Of a DNA stretch of 64,000 nt, positions 40,189 to 51,329 are shown piece after piece. The notes beneath the pieces were generated by a model. The model searched no databases. It was not told where the DNA came from and saw only the letters and a list, made by a program, of their open reading frames with translations. Position 1 is the stretch's first letter; each line of letters begins with the position of its first letter. Where the stretch lies: NCBI GenBank assembly GCA_905250125.1, contig CAJNOL010000605.1, positions 1 through 64,000 of the forward strand, in the 5' to 3' direction. The position numbers and the translations under genes are program-made. The stretch is from Rotaria sordida. Taxonomy: Eukaryota > Rotifera > Eurotatoria > Philodinida > Philodinidae.

Positions 40189-40618
40189 CGAGTTGGATTA
40201 AAATTTCCATGACAATCTTTATAACCAATTGTAACCGTATGTGTTTGTGGTACTAATGATGTTTGAACTCCAGTAACTACTTCATCATTATTAATATGTT
40301 GCCAATTCTTACAACAATATGCATCAGTACTAATGAATATAGTATAATTTAAAAGACGAAAAAAAAAACAAAAGATAATATTATAAATATTTACTTTCCT
40401 TCATTATCAGCTGCACGCTTCGAATTGATTTCTTTAGCCAAATATTGATATTCTTCAGGTAATGATGCTAAATCACGTTCAAGATTTTCAATATATTTAG
40501 GCAATGCAGATATCTAAAGTAGATGAATAATATTAGAAATATAATAAGAGACAAAAAAAACAATATAAATTACCTGCAAAGCTAAGGCAATTAAGCAAAC
40601 GATTGTAGTTCGAAGCAT
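39710..40618 (-). CDS. secreted Cys-containing protein, 203 aa, 6 exons
   Basis: I do not recognise the family. Exons in gene order: 40618-40574, 40513-40395, 40329-40190, 40130-40010, 39952-39837, 39780-39710; all joins keep phase, giving 612 nt. The first exon is a near-perfect signal peptide (MLRTTIVCLIALALQ). The mature part starts ISALPKYIENLERDLASLP. It then has Cys-containing blocks: DAYCCKNWQH, IGYKDCHGNF, LCLWTAVNK and YCAPEDYKCC plus NNNCV. The Cys spacing suggests disulfides in an extracellular protein. Two introns start directly in TA microsatellites, so their donors are GTATAT. A small secreted gene follows 1.7 kb upstream on the same strand. Confidence 0.75.
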
Positions 40619-41670
40619 TGTCTTAAAATAACGATTATAAGTCACAGAATGTAATTTATAATACAACCTGTATGTATATGTTTGATGAAAGAAAGACAGA
40701 TGATATATTTTCTCATACATAGAAATCAGGCCATTATCACAATAGTCGAGAAAGAAAAATACTAATACAAAAAAAAAGCAAAAATGATTTTGTTTGATAA
40801 CAATCATTGAATATCAGTTTAAAGAAAAAAAAACAAAAAGTCAAAATATAATAATGATTTCTTTTTTCTGAAAATAAATAGAGAATATAATTGAATTCAA
40901 TTTTTAATTAAATTCAATATGAGATTAAAAGTTCACTGTGTTATATAGAATGAATGAATGAATGAATGCGTCAAAAGCAGTAAGCTTCTATCCCTCTCAG
41001 AATAAAAGACCATCCATAAGAAAAATTGCATAAAGTATCATAGAAGATTATGATTTTCCAATAGCCTTTTCTTGGAAATCTAGCAGATTTTTCATAGTAA
41101 AAATGTCGAGTTTCCGGCACTTATTTGGTAAAAACGTCTGTTTGAATATCAGAAGAATTTTTCAAAAACATGTTAGGCAAAAAAGATTAGCTCGAAATAG
41201 AAAGTTCCTATTAGATGAGGAATGTGAATTTTGATAATTGAAAGTCATGACCTTTTATTCTAGAAGGTGGGAGGGTTAGTTTCGATGTACTATGCTTATC
41301 ATAGAAAAACCATTGTTTTTAGATCGATTATTATTATTCGATACGATTAATATATCTTGCATTTATATCATATTGAAGTCTCAATTGTTACTCATGAATG
41401 ATAATGATATCAATTTGAATAGAATATATTATTCAACAACTTAAGTGTTTCATCGTTACTGTTAGTCAACAAGAGCTTTTTTAAATAGCTTAAATTGTCT
41501 AATACTTTATTTTGCATTTGTATATTATGTTGTTTTAGAGTTTCCGTCTTATCATTTCAGACGCAATGATATTGAATAGAAAAATAATCATAGTTGATTT
41601 TTGTTTTTAAAATGATAATTTATCTACTATCTATAGTTTTGTAGCAATAAATGTGTTATTTTCGTTTGCT
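40619..41670. other. intergenic, nothing recognised
   Basis: Upstream flank of the 203-aa secreted protein gene, AT-rich. A short GAAT repeat occurs near 40950-40968. No gene seen. Confidence 0.5.
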
Positions 41671-41890
41671 ACCATGACTGAGTGGCAAAGTTGTTCGACA
41701 TATAACCTTGGTATCATTAATCATAAAATGACTCTAGGCAAGTCACTAACGGTTATTTGTCTCGGATCAGCCGTCTGATAACATACTGACTACTTTGTAA
41801 CATACACCTGTTCTTGTAGCTACTATGTACTTAGTATGTGTGGGAACTCAAGTGATTTAGCGTAAGAACTATACATTCGGGCGACGTTCT
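41671..41890 (+). repeat. probable tRNA-derived SINE
   Basis: TGGCAAAGTTGTTCGA at 41683-41698 matches a Pol III A box (TGGCNNAGTNGGTNNGA). It is followed by a tRNA-like anticodon-arm region (CATATAACCTTGGTATCATT) and then CTAGGCAAGTCACTAACGG at 41734-41752. The latter resembles the conserved block found after the tRNA head in several invertebrate SINE families. The B box is degraded. Borders are approximate. Confidence 0.5.
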
Positions 41891-42308
41891 ATCGGACTAT
41901 CTTTATTCTTCTAATGTTTTGTTAAATTTTTCTTGTTATATTATTACAAAATCTCATTATTCTACCAATAAACCAAAAACAGAAGAGTATAAAATGAAAC
42001 TAAATAATTATATTTATTAATATTATCTACAAAAGTCTTTTGTAATATGTATTCTTCTCAAATATTCAATAAACAAATTACTTCATTATATTTGTAAATA
42101 GTTTTGAATATATAATATATACAGAAATGAAACTATTTTCATTAAGAATAAAAAACAAGTTCAAAAAAGATCTGTAATGAAAAAAAGAACGAGATCTTTT
42201 CTCTCAGATCATGTTTCACAATTAAAAAAAAAACAAACAAAAGCAAATATTATTATTTGATAATTAGATAGGCGAGAATAAACTAAATTTTAATTTTGAA
42301 ATAAATAT
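41891..42308. other. intergenic, nothing recognised
   Basis: AT-rich sequence leading into the 3' UTR of the minus-strand secreted gene. No gene seen. Confidence 0.5.
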
Positions 42309-42721
42309 CTATGGATCAGTTAATTTGATAGTCGTTGTTTGTAAGTCAACATCATCTTGTTCGACAAGTTCAGTTAATTCTGTATCATTATGTATAATAG
42401 ATACAGTACGAGATAGATTTGCTTTTTCTAAAAGATCCAATAAAAGATCGACAACAGTTTCAGCAAATTGATTTTTATCAACTATTTGAATTGATGATTG
42501 ATTATCATTTAATATTGTTTCATTATCATTATTATTGATAACAAGTGATTCATTGATTTCAGTTTCATTGAAATCTATATATATACATATATATAAAAGA
42601 ATTTTTTTTCTATAGAATAAAAATTATGAGAAATAAAATTACTTGATGAATTAAATACTTGAATAATACCTGTATGAGTATGACTAACAAAAAGAAGAAG
42701 AAAGAAAACGATCATGATCAT
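42309..42721 (-). CDS. small secreted acidic protein, 114 aa, 2 exons
   Basis: Not recognised. Exons 42721-42643 and 42574-42309 join in phase (345 nt). The start MIMIVFFLLLFVSHTHT is a strong signal peptide; an upstream in-frame ATG at 42757 would spoil it, so 42721 is chosen. The mature protein is rich in Asn, Asp, Glu and Thr and has no Cys. Possible N-glycosylation sites include NFNET, NDNET, NLS and NDT. Its Leu-rich amphipathic stretch is FAETVVDLLLDLLEKANL. No dibasic-amide sites are seen, so it is not an obvious neuropeptide precursor. Confidence 0.6.
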
Positions 42722-43104
42722 TTTTCGATTGTGAATACAAATTGTTAAAATATTCAATCTTTCTTTTTATTCTTTGTATCTATTTTTTTTTTTTTGTTTT
42801 GCATTCTTATCTAAATAATTGACGATTGAATGATCGAACATTTTATATAATCACCTTAATCATTCGGTTTAATTAGTACCATTTGTTGCGATTCTTCTTC
42901 TTTCTAGTGCATAGACAAGGATATAACCAATCAAAAAGAAAAAAAAAGAATTCACCATAACACTATGAACATTCTTATGATTGAATACTTACATATGCCT
43001 ATCGAATTTCGTCTGCATCAGTTGCATAACAACATTCCATAGAAATTGAATATCCTCTGTAATTTGCAACTACTCGTATCATTTTTATTCATCTTTTAAT
43101 GATT

Positions 43105-43282
43105 CTAAGTTACATGACGTTTTCTTATTAATAGGGGAAATGTTTTATAATATTCATTTAGAGTATCATTAACTGAACATGATAAAAAGCTATTCTTATA
43201 AAATATCTGTGTTTCGGGATAGTATGATGTAGAAAGGCCGAAAGAGAATAATGCCAAAGTCAGAAAGTATCGAAAAAAAACC
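43105..43282 (-). CDS. possible short secreted peptide, 58-59 aa
   Basis: The internal ATG at about 43282 opens MVFFRYFLTLALFSFGLS, a good signal peptide. SYYPETQIFYKNSFLSCSVN and more follow, up to a stop near 43105. The frame also extends upstream to 43482, but that part lacks a signal sequence. One Cys only. It is the third signal-peptide frame in a row on this strand. Without introns or known motifs it remains tentative. Confidence 0.3.
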
Positions 43283-43482
43283 ATGATGTGTCTAACAAAA
43301 ACTAACTTTAGAGGTCTATAGTTTGTTATTGCTTTTCTTATTATTCTATCAGTTTGTGTCTGTAACCAGTAGTAACAGTGATGAATAATATGTGATAGAA
43401 ATAAACTAAAACAGTCAGAAAAATAACTACTGTCAAGACAGAAAGAATCAATAAAAAAAAGCATGTTAAGGCCTTCAATCAA

Positions 43483-44282
43483 ATTTTTTATTATTTTTAA
43501 ATTCTAATCTATAATAACTACTAAAAATATGAAACTTTATGGTGTTATTTAGGTGAGATATTTCGATCTGTTTTTACACGTTTGAGTTTTTAAATTAAGC
43601 AATCTCTGTAAAGAAAAAGTAATAATTGTATACTTCAAGGTTTCTTAAGAGATTATCAGAATGATGTATTCGTTGCTTCAATTTTGTTTCAATCGTGTAA
43701 CACTATTATATCGATTAGATTTTATTATCTAATAATCTATTTCAAACTATAAAATTGAAATTCTCTTCTTATTTATTTAATTTTTCGAATTTGAATTACA
43801 AAAAAACTTTTATTATACAGTTTGAAATATGACAGCAAGACGGGATGAGATTAGAATTGACTCACCTAAGAATTCATCGTAATCGCAAGGTTTTCAAATG
43901 TCAATGATTTCGCTTGCTCGATCACAATCGACAAGGATTCTTAACTTAATTCTCTGTTAGACACACAACAGAAGAAAGAAGAGATCATATTCAACAAAAA
44001 AATCTTATCTCGATAGACAAACAAGTCGACAGAATTGATCGATCGAAACTCAGGTCAGATCTGGCTGGTTTTTCTACAGCAAATGCCGGTTTTCGGGATA
44101 ATCCGACATCGAATTCGATCTTTTCCGGTAGGATCTACATGTAGGATTGAATCACTTGGATGATGAAGTAAACGGTAGATCGTATCACAAATGTACCTAT
44201 TTTTGAAAAAAACATAAACCGAATTGCTGCTCATTCTATTTGTACATATTAAATTTCATTCAAGCTAGATCTATATCAATCA
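43483..44282. other. intergenic, nothing recognised
   Basis: Separates the small secreted frames from the 3' end of the glycosyltransferase. No gene or repeat recognised. Confidence 0.5.
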
Positions 44283-45365
44283 TCAATGAATATTTTCTAT
44301 TATGTAAAAAATCATTTCACTATTTAAATATACTTTGTTGAGTGTCTCATGGAGTCCGACATGTTCGCAAATCGCCTGTTGATATGAGTCGGCATATGTC
44401 CGATAACGTTTTCCTTCTATACTTCTATATCGATACATAGTTCTACCAGAGAAACATGATCGTACAGAAACTAGATTGGGACTACATCGATAATGTCGAA
44501 AAAATGGCGACCAAACATCATTGTACCATTTACTCCAATTTTTATTCTGTTCATCCTTGTGTGCGTATGGATCGAAATATTGTTTACGACCACCGACTAT
44601 ACCATTGAAAATGCCGTTGCCACAAATTGCATCGATAGTTGGATCATTACTGAAATGGAAACCGGTCGATAGGAGTCCATCAACATACGTATACGTGCGC
44701 AAATCGAAATCTTGTACAATGACGTACTCAAATTGCGCTAGTTGAGCATTATCTTCGATGTATTGCATGTACATATTGCGCAGTAGAACCATTTTTTCGA
44801 TGCGTGACATAGTCGGCGGGTGATTGGTTGGAGTCGGAGCCAATGATAAATTGCATGGACGATCATCATTGACTTGATTATTACATCCGATAACATGAAT
44901 TCGACCAGCAACTTTCTTATCTTGTGCCCAAGCGATTAATTGTTGTCGCGTTCTATCTTTTGAATCGTTCTCGACAATAACGATAGCATAATCATCAAAG
45001 AGTTGTGTTATTTCTTCTATTTGCTGTCGAATACGAGAAATGTGTGCTTCACGATCACGTATCAATCCACAAATAATGACGCGACTGCGAGCTAGATGCA
45101 AACGACCATATTCAAGCCTAGTCTTATTCTTGTGCGGACATCGAAGAGATTGAGGAAGATAAAGATCATCAACAGAAGATGATGTCAAATCGTGAAAGCC
45201 AATACAAGAAACAATATTAAATATAAATATACCAACGGTGACTATCAAGAAAATACGAAAAGTCCATCTATGACCACAATAACCAGCTCGAGATTCCGAA
45301 TCGGTTTGATCTATCAATGGTTTGTTCATTTGGAAAAATCTTTTAACTGGAGTTGGTGCGAACAT
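44283..45365 (-). CDS. single-exon membrane-anchored glycosyltransferase-like protein, 360 aa
   Basis: One uninterrupted frame in a window where almost every other gene has introns. The N-terminus is basic, then a signal anchor at about residues 36-57 (FRIFLIVTVGIFIFNIVS), so a type II Golgi-like topology. The catalytic-looking part has VIICGLIRDREAHI, DDYAIVIVENDSKDRTRQQL (typical of nucleotide-sugar-binding folds), KMVLLRNMYMQYI and VIVQDFDLRTYTYVDG, where DFD may be the metal-binding DxD. YFDPYAHKDEQNKNW and EHVGLHETL follow. The arrangement resembles CAP59/GT69-like and protist or virus glycosyltransferases; the exact family and sugar are not known. C- and G-ending codons are more frequent than in its neighbours, which with the lack of introns suggests recent acquisition or a retrocopy. 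Confidence 0.75.
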   Translation of the reverse strand: MFAPTPVKRFFQMNKPLIDQTDSESRAGYCGHRWTFRIFLIVTVGIFIFNIVSCIGFHDLTSSSVDDLYLPQSLRCPHKNKTRLEYGRLHLARSRVIICGLIRDREAHISRIRQQIEEITQLFDDYAIVIVENDSKDRTRQQLIAWAQDKKVAGRIHVIGCNNQVNDDRPCNLSLAPTPTNHPPTMSRIEKMVLLRNMYMQYIEDNAQLAQFEYVIVQDFDLRTYTYVDGLLSTGFHFSNDPTIDAICGNGIFNGIVGGRKQYFDPYAHKDEQNKNWSKWYNDVWSPFFRHYRCSPNLVSVRSCFSGRTMYRYRSIEGKRYRTYADSYQQAICEHVGLHETLNKVYLNSEMIFYIIENIH

Positions 45366-46219
45366 CTTCTTATCTAGAATGACACAATAGTAAAAAATAG
45401 GATGCGAGACATCGTGATAGTTTGCTTTTTGTGAACTTCAAAAAGATCAACAATAAAAAAAACTCATAAGAACGCATCGGAATTTTAATGAAGATAAAAT
45501 TGTAAAAATGTGCGCTTCTTACAACTTCAGTTTCCTTCAAGAACTTTAACGCATTCAGTTCTTGAATTGAATCTACCCATCAAGATTCATCTAACCTATA
45601 TCTTAAGGAATCCATGTCTATACACTGAAAATTTTAGCCATTTATTCTCTTCCTTACAGCCAGTAAAACTCTCTCAAAAATTTGGTTTAGATAATAATCG
45701 TGTTTTTCAGCGAAGTTTTTCTCTGAAACAAAAGGCTAGTTTGATGGCTAAATTTAAAAAGTTTGAATATATATTTAAGGTAGAAAACATCACGGTACCT
45801 ATGTGACTGTGGGTGGGTAGACATAGGTGAAGAGGAGACCGCATCCATACCCTCATTCATCCCAAATCGAAATTTTAGACTTAAAACTCTCCCCACGTTT
45901 ATGACCCCATTTACGCTTCCAAAGAGAACCCCTGTTCTAGATTGCTCTCAGAGATGCCAGGCCATTTTTCTTGTAGAATCAAAGGATATAAATATCTCTT
46001 CCATTATTGCAGAATTAGCTCCAAGACGAAATGCATATTTTAGCAGATAGCCTCGACACAATATAGGAATTTTCGTCAAAATTCCATTTTTGTGAGGATC
46101 CTACTGTCCGAAAGGAAGAGAATATATGGCTAAAATTTCCAGTCTATATATGTCTTTATGAAGTCTAGTGCTAGTAAAAATTTCAGACCTCTAGCTTATT
46201 TCAATCATTAGTTATGAAG
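45366..46219. other. upstream flank of the glycosyltransferase
   Basis: No gene supported. The frame 45510-45806 has no recognisable content. Confidence 0.5.
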
Positions 46220-46372
46220 TATCAAAGCAGGGCTGCCATATCTTAATTTTCAAATGGGGTGTACCAGATTTCAAATGGGGTACTCTTGGGGTACATTTTT
46301 TTTACAATGGGGTACGTCATTGAGGTACATAACTTTTTATTGAAATAGAAGGGTTAATGTGGAAACACTTAA

Positions 46373-47106
46373 GGGGACACCTCCCCCCCTTTCCAGACCC
46401 AAAATTTTCAAATTTTTCATTTTTTGTTTTTTCTGCTCTACATGTGTTTTCAAGTGCCCCTCTATCTACTGGTAACGTTTTGAGAACTCAAATATAGCTC
46501 TAAAGCAAAAATAAAATCGAAAACATAAATCGATTGCCGTAGGGGGTATAGCACGATTTTTTCTTTCCTTCGCGGTTTTCTAGAAACCAGATTTTTCAGC
46601 AAAAATCTACAGAATCGCCCCCGTTTCTCAGGAACAGTAAATCCGATCGAGCTGAAATTTTTTCTACAGATAGTAGAAACACTTTAGGGGGGCTACCTTT
46701 TTTTGTTTTGAAAAATATTGTACCGTTGAGTTTTGGGAGGCCTTACAAGATAAGCACTATTCAAAAAAATATGGGTTTTTTAGGGTGCTCTTGGTATTTT
46801 GGCTTTTTTATTCGAACGGTAAGTGATAGAAAGAAACCAAAAAAAGTAGGCCCCCTAAAGTGTCTCTACTATCTGTAGAAAAAATTTCAGCCCAATCGGA
46901 TTCACGGTGCCTGAGAAACGGGGGCGATTAGGGGGTCGATTTTTAGCCATTGCAACCCCAATATCTCCTAGAAAGAAGCATTTGGGAATTTTGAGTCTAT
47001 GATAACTTTTACTCTCCACATCGAGATCTATCAGCTGTGAAAGTTTCAAATTTTTCTGATGAGCCGTTCTCGAGAAATCCCGGAAAGGGGGGGGGGGGAT
47101 GTCCCC
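46373..47106. mobile_element. TTAA-flanked element nested in the hAT element
   Basis: GGGGACACCTCCCCCC at the left and the near complement GGGGGGATGTCCCC at the right are each bordered by TTAA (46369-46372 and 47107-47110). A second inverted pair lies inside, about 46610-46710 and 46845-46930, built around TTTCTACAGATAGTAGA and GCCCCCGTTTCTCAGG. TTAA target sites are typical of piggyBac. The 734-base length and lack of a frame make it non-autonomous. Confidence 0.75.
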
Positions 47107-47298
47107 TTAAAAGAAACTGCTTTTCTATGAAACAACATAATATTCAATTTTTCTTTTTTAGAAATCAATTTCATTGTTGTTTTTTTAACACAATAAAACA
47201 CTCTCAGTTTAATCATAACTTTTAGAAATAAATCTAAGTACTATCAAAATAAACTATATAACATTTTTCGTTAAAGCATAATAAATATTGAAATCAAC

Positions 47299-48491
47299 TA
47301 TAGTACTTTGGCGTCAAATTCAAGATGAAAACTTTTTTTTTCAGTTTTGATGTTTTTTACTTTTTCGTATTTTTCTATAAGCAAGAAACATAAAACAGCT
47401 ACTGTATATTGTGGGTGTAGTTATAGAGAGACCACTACCAGCTACAATTAGCATTATTTCAAAGAGTAACAGCTGTTAATAAACATAAATAATTATTCCT
47501 ATAATGTACACGTTCGGACAAAAGTCTTTTCCTCTTTACCTTTTTATGATGTCATACTTTGATTCAAATTTATTGCCAAATAGAGATATAATATGAGAGT
47601 TTCATTTCAGTATGGTGTACAGATCACACAGTAATAAAACTCTCATGTCATATCTCTACTCGGTAATAAATTTGAATTCAAGTATGACAGCATAAACAGA
47701 TAACTGGGAAAAGACTTTTGTCCGGAGATGTATAAATGTCTCTTATCTCATCTGATTTGATTTTATTCCTCTGGTAAGCGTTTATTATAGTTTTACAGTT
47801 CTATAATAAACTTATACAGCGTAGCTATTATTTGCCAACAGAAATTTATTTGATCATTCTAATTGGCTTATTTATGAAAAAAATGAACCTTAGTTCTGAC
47901 ACTAGTGCCCGTAATCCCAGCCATAGCGGTTTTTGCTTTGGTACTAATCGCAGACGGAAGGAGAGAAAACAATGATTACACATGCTCGCTAATACTACGA
48001 TATTTTAATTAGTCGTTATCCTTTGTTAGAAGGATCTACAAATAATAGAATGGATGCAAATAAATAGGAAATAGTGACGAAAAAGAATACAATAAAGACA
48101 AAGATGATGAGAGTAATACGGATACATAATATAACATTGAATAATCCTTTAATGAACAGAAACCTTTCAAATAATACTTCTGGACTTAGAGACTATAGTG
48201 ATTTTTAACCACTTAAGACATTATTTATCCAGATAGTTCAGCCATGATCTGCATGGAATAAATACGTTTTAATACCTGATAAAACTTATGTCACACTTTT
48301 TTTGCACATATACTATTGTTTATTCTCTTTATACGGTCAGTTTGATGATTTGCTAATATTATTATATTATTATATAGTTTCAAGTGTCCCCTAGCAAACA
48401 TTTGAGTTTGGTTATAAAACAACAAAAATCACTGCAAGACAAGGGATTAAAAGATAACCCCTCACCTTGCATTTGACGCCAAAGTACTATA
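47299..48491. mobile_element. second nested element with TAGTACTTTGGCGTCAAAT termini
   Basis: TAGTACTTTGGCGTCAAAT at 47301-47319 is exactly inverted at 48471-48489. Outside these repeats the sequence is TA-rich, so the exact target duplication is ambiguous. The 1.2 kb interior has no coding frame and contains the mariner-type MITE at 47509-47730. Confidence 0.7.
47509..47730. mobile_element. 222 bp Tc1/mariner-type MITE
   Basis: CGGACAAAAGTCTTTTCC near the left end is inverted near the right end, and the arms stay complementary for about 90 bases around a ~30-base centre. TA lies immediately outside at 47507-47508 and 47731-47732. The element is a near-complete palindrome. Confidence 0.85.
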
Positions 48492-48736
48492 ATAATCATT
48501 GGTCGATTCTTCACCAGTATTGCGTATTATGAATGTTTCTACAGAGACATGACAAGTATTATAAAAAAACTATAATTCATTTCAATTCATAGACGAATTT
48601 ATGACAGTAGAAATTCAAAAACTCAAATGGGGTACAAACGGTGTACCCCGGGGGTACAACTTTTTTTGGGGTGCAAAATGGTAAAATGGGGTACTGTACC
48701 CCACAATGGGGTACGTATGGCAGCCCTGTATCAAAG

Positions 48737-49880
48737 TAACCTGAAATCTAGATTTTTACTAATATTGAATGAATTATAAAAAGTTAAAGGTTCAATGTTT
48801 TGAGTTGAAAGTTTTATTCTGAGTAGAACTCACAGAAATATATGTCCACAAAAAATTTCAGCTCAATCAGTCGGTCAATTCTTGAGATATGGCTCCATCA
48901 AGATCTTATTTGGTCGTAATATAGGTTTTCACGGCTTTTCATAAAACATCTACTAAAAATCGATAGTTCAATATAGTTCAAAGTGGTTAGCGTCTAAATT
49001 CATAAAACTCTTTCTTCCACAACAACATCTTAAATTGAGCAAGATCTGATCACCTCGATTGAGCAGATTTGGTTGTGGCTTACGTGGAATGACTCATATG
49101 CAAAATTCAATTATAAGCTTTAAAATTGAAAAAGTACGTCCCTGTTATTTTTCTTAGGCAAGCATATAAAAGACTAAAATTTTGAGCACATACCTAACTC
49201 GAGTAGGGCTATTCACTGGCAAAAGATATGGATATTCGTCGAATTAGCTCGCCGAGCTCTACCTACTGATGGTATCAGTTCCCGATTTGAAGGTGTTCGC
49301 ATCTTTTACAAATACCCCATATAAAATTTATATTAGAGTACCATCTAAAATAAACACAAAGTTTTCAAAAATAATTTGTCATATACATGATATCAATGCA
49401 TAATTTTCTTAATTATTTTTTTATGTTAGTCATATGATTAATATGACATAAAATATTGATTTGAATGTACATTTTTATTTTACAATAAAATTAATTTATT
49501 GTTATTCGATGTATTCATATATGCACTGGTCTTGTTTGATATACTAGATAAAGTTTGTGAAGAAATATTCGTTTTGTAACAAACTTACTTAATCGTTTCT
49601 AGATGATTTCAAAAGAAAAAATTTAATGATAATGTTTCTTTTTTTTATGCTGTTGAAGGTCGAAAAGAAAAACTTCTCGGTAGAGAAATATAAAAAAAAA
49701 CAACATAAAATTGGTAACAGCTGCCCGTTATGTTCTATGGAAACAAAAGACAAACGTAATTTTTCTTTTTACATTCTATTCACTAAAAAAAAAATATGTC
49801 GGATCCATTTACTACAGATAATTCATTATTGCAAGATACGTTTGAAAAGTCAAGATCAATTCACTTTCAAATTTGATCAA
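48737..49880. other. intergenic, nothing recognised
   Basis: No gene seen up to the membrane protein start. The frame 49626-49880 is in phase with that gene's first exon but is basic, low-complexity sequence, more likely 5' UTR. A competing short frame begins at 49796 (MSDPFTTDNSLLQDTF). Confidence 0.45.
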
Positions 49881-51329
49881 ATGTCTGATACATACAATGT
49901 ACGTTCGAGACATATCAAGGTAGATATAATTTTCATATTGAACGATATGTTTAAGTCCATATCATAGTTTCTTTTTCATATAGTCAAATATTTCAACAGG
50001 ATTAATATCAAAACCTGCTCATATTATTCTTAGTACAGGCGACTTTCAATCGAATGAAAAAGATAATGATATACGTTGTATGGTTCGAAATAAACATAAT
50101 TTTATACAAATTATTTTTATGATCTTTACTGCTCTATCTTATCTTCTTCATACATTGAGAGCTTACATACCAGTAACAATGCAAACAAATTCTCGTAATG
50201 AAAAGATTTCAAAATAAACAAAACAAAAAATATGTACATAGTTTTTGTTTGTTTCTTTTTTTTTCAAGATTTTTGGTCGAGTCTTATAATACGACCTATT
50301 ACACGTGTTTACACATCAGATTTACGACCAAATATAATTATTGAAAATCTTTTATTTCGTTTGATAGAAAATTGGCAGGTATGTTTTTTTTTTTCATCAT
50401 TTATTTGTTTTTTATCTTTATTTTTAGACATTTTGGTTAATTTATGTATTATCATTTATTCTAAGACGTACTAATTTTGGATATCTTTATCGAAATCCAG
50501 ATATATTTAATTCATGTCTTTGTTTTCTTTTTATTATTGCACTTTCTTTTCAAATTGTTAGTCAATTTTCTCTATCATCGGAAGTATGTATTATATATAT
50601 ATATATAGAATTTTATTATTTATTTTTCAAATAAAATTAAAAACAAAAAATAATTTTTTTTTTTTCGTATTAGATATCTTGTGCATGTTTATATCTTAGT
50701 TTAATTCTTCTGATTATAACTTGTCGAATTGTTGCAGTAAAATTATTTAAATATGAAAATCTCTATAGATCAACTAGTTTGTAAGGAAATTTTGCTATTT
50801 ATTAATATATATCTATTTATCTTTCTAAATTATTAGATCAATTGATTTAGCAATAATACGTTATTTTATTTTAAATAGTCTTTTTCTTTATACAACTTCA
50901 ATTGCATATACAACAATATGTGCTACTATTGAATATATTGGTATTTATCTTGATTTAAATTCTACATTACCAATATCTATTAGTGTTTGTACAACAATTG
51001 GTTTATTGATTATATTATTTCTTCTTCTTGTTTATTTTCTTCTTGATCAATTTATGTATAAAAATGAATTTTGGTCAATATGGACACCTTATCTATTTAT
51101 TGCAGTTGCTTTTATTGATCTACCATTACGTCAATTATCATTATTTGAACAAGATATTATTGAAAATAATTTAAATTATTATTTATATTGGGTATTATGT
51201 AGTATGAATATATTATTAATATGTATAAGATTATGTCGACAAATATTTCTTACATGTTGTCCAACGACAAAGAAAATACGTATCAATTCACATACTGAAC
51301 AAGTGACATCAGGAACACAAATTAAATAA
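49881..51329 (+). CDS. multi-pass membrane protein of unknown family, 6 exons
   Basis: Exons 49881-49919, 49984-50194, 50269-50378, 50428-50583, 50674-50780 and 50837-51329 join in phase (1116 nt, 371 aa). Seven or so hydrophobic segments are visible: FIQIIFMIFTALSYLLHTL; TFWLIYVLSFIL; LCFLFIIALSFQIV; CACLYLSLILLIITCRIVAV; YFILNSLFLYTTSIAYTTI; ISVCTTIGLLIILFLLLVYF; and LYWVLCSMNILLICI, plus WTPYLFIAVAFI. Loops include the conserved-looking RPITRVYTSDLRPN and DLPLRQLSLFEQDI. The first exon (13 residues) is the weakest call. Exon 2 needs the less usual donor at 50195 to keep phase. Not a GPCR by any motif seen. Confidence 0.7.

Larger units (their letters stand above)
46228..48728. mobile_element. 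non-autonomous hAT-type element, 2.5 kb, with nested insertions
   Basis: The termini CAGGGCTGCCATA at 46228 and TATGGCAGCCCTG ending at 48728 are perfect inverted repeats. The 8-bp target duplication TATCAAAG lies at 46220-46227 and 48729-48736. CAGGG ends and 8-bp duplications are hallmarks of hAT transposons. GGGGTAC-like motifs recur several times inside both ends, as subterminal repeats do in hAT elements. No transposase frame is present. Removing the nested elements leaves only about 570 bases of hAT sequence, so the original was MITE-sized. Confidence 0.88.

Noticed and set aside
44521-44745. Plus-strand frame
   Set aside because: Antisense shadow of the glycosyltransferase coding region.
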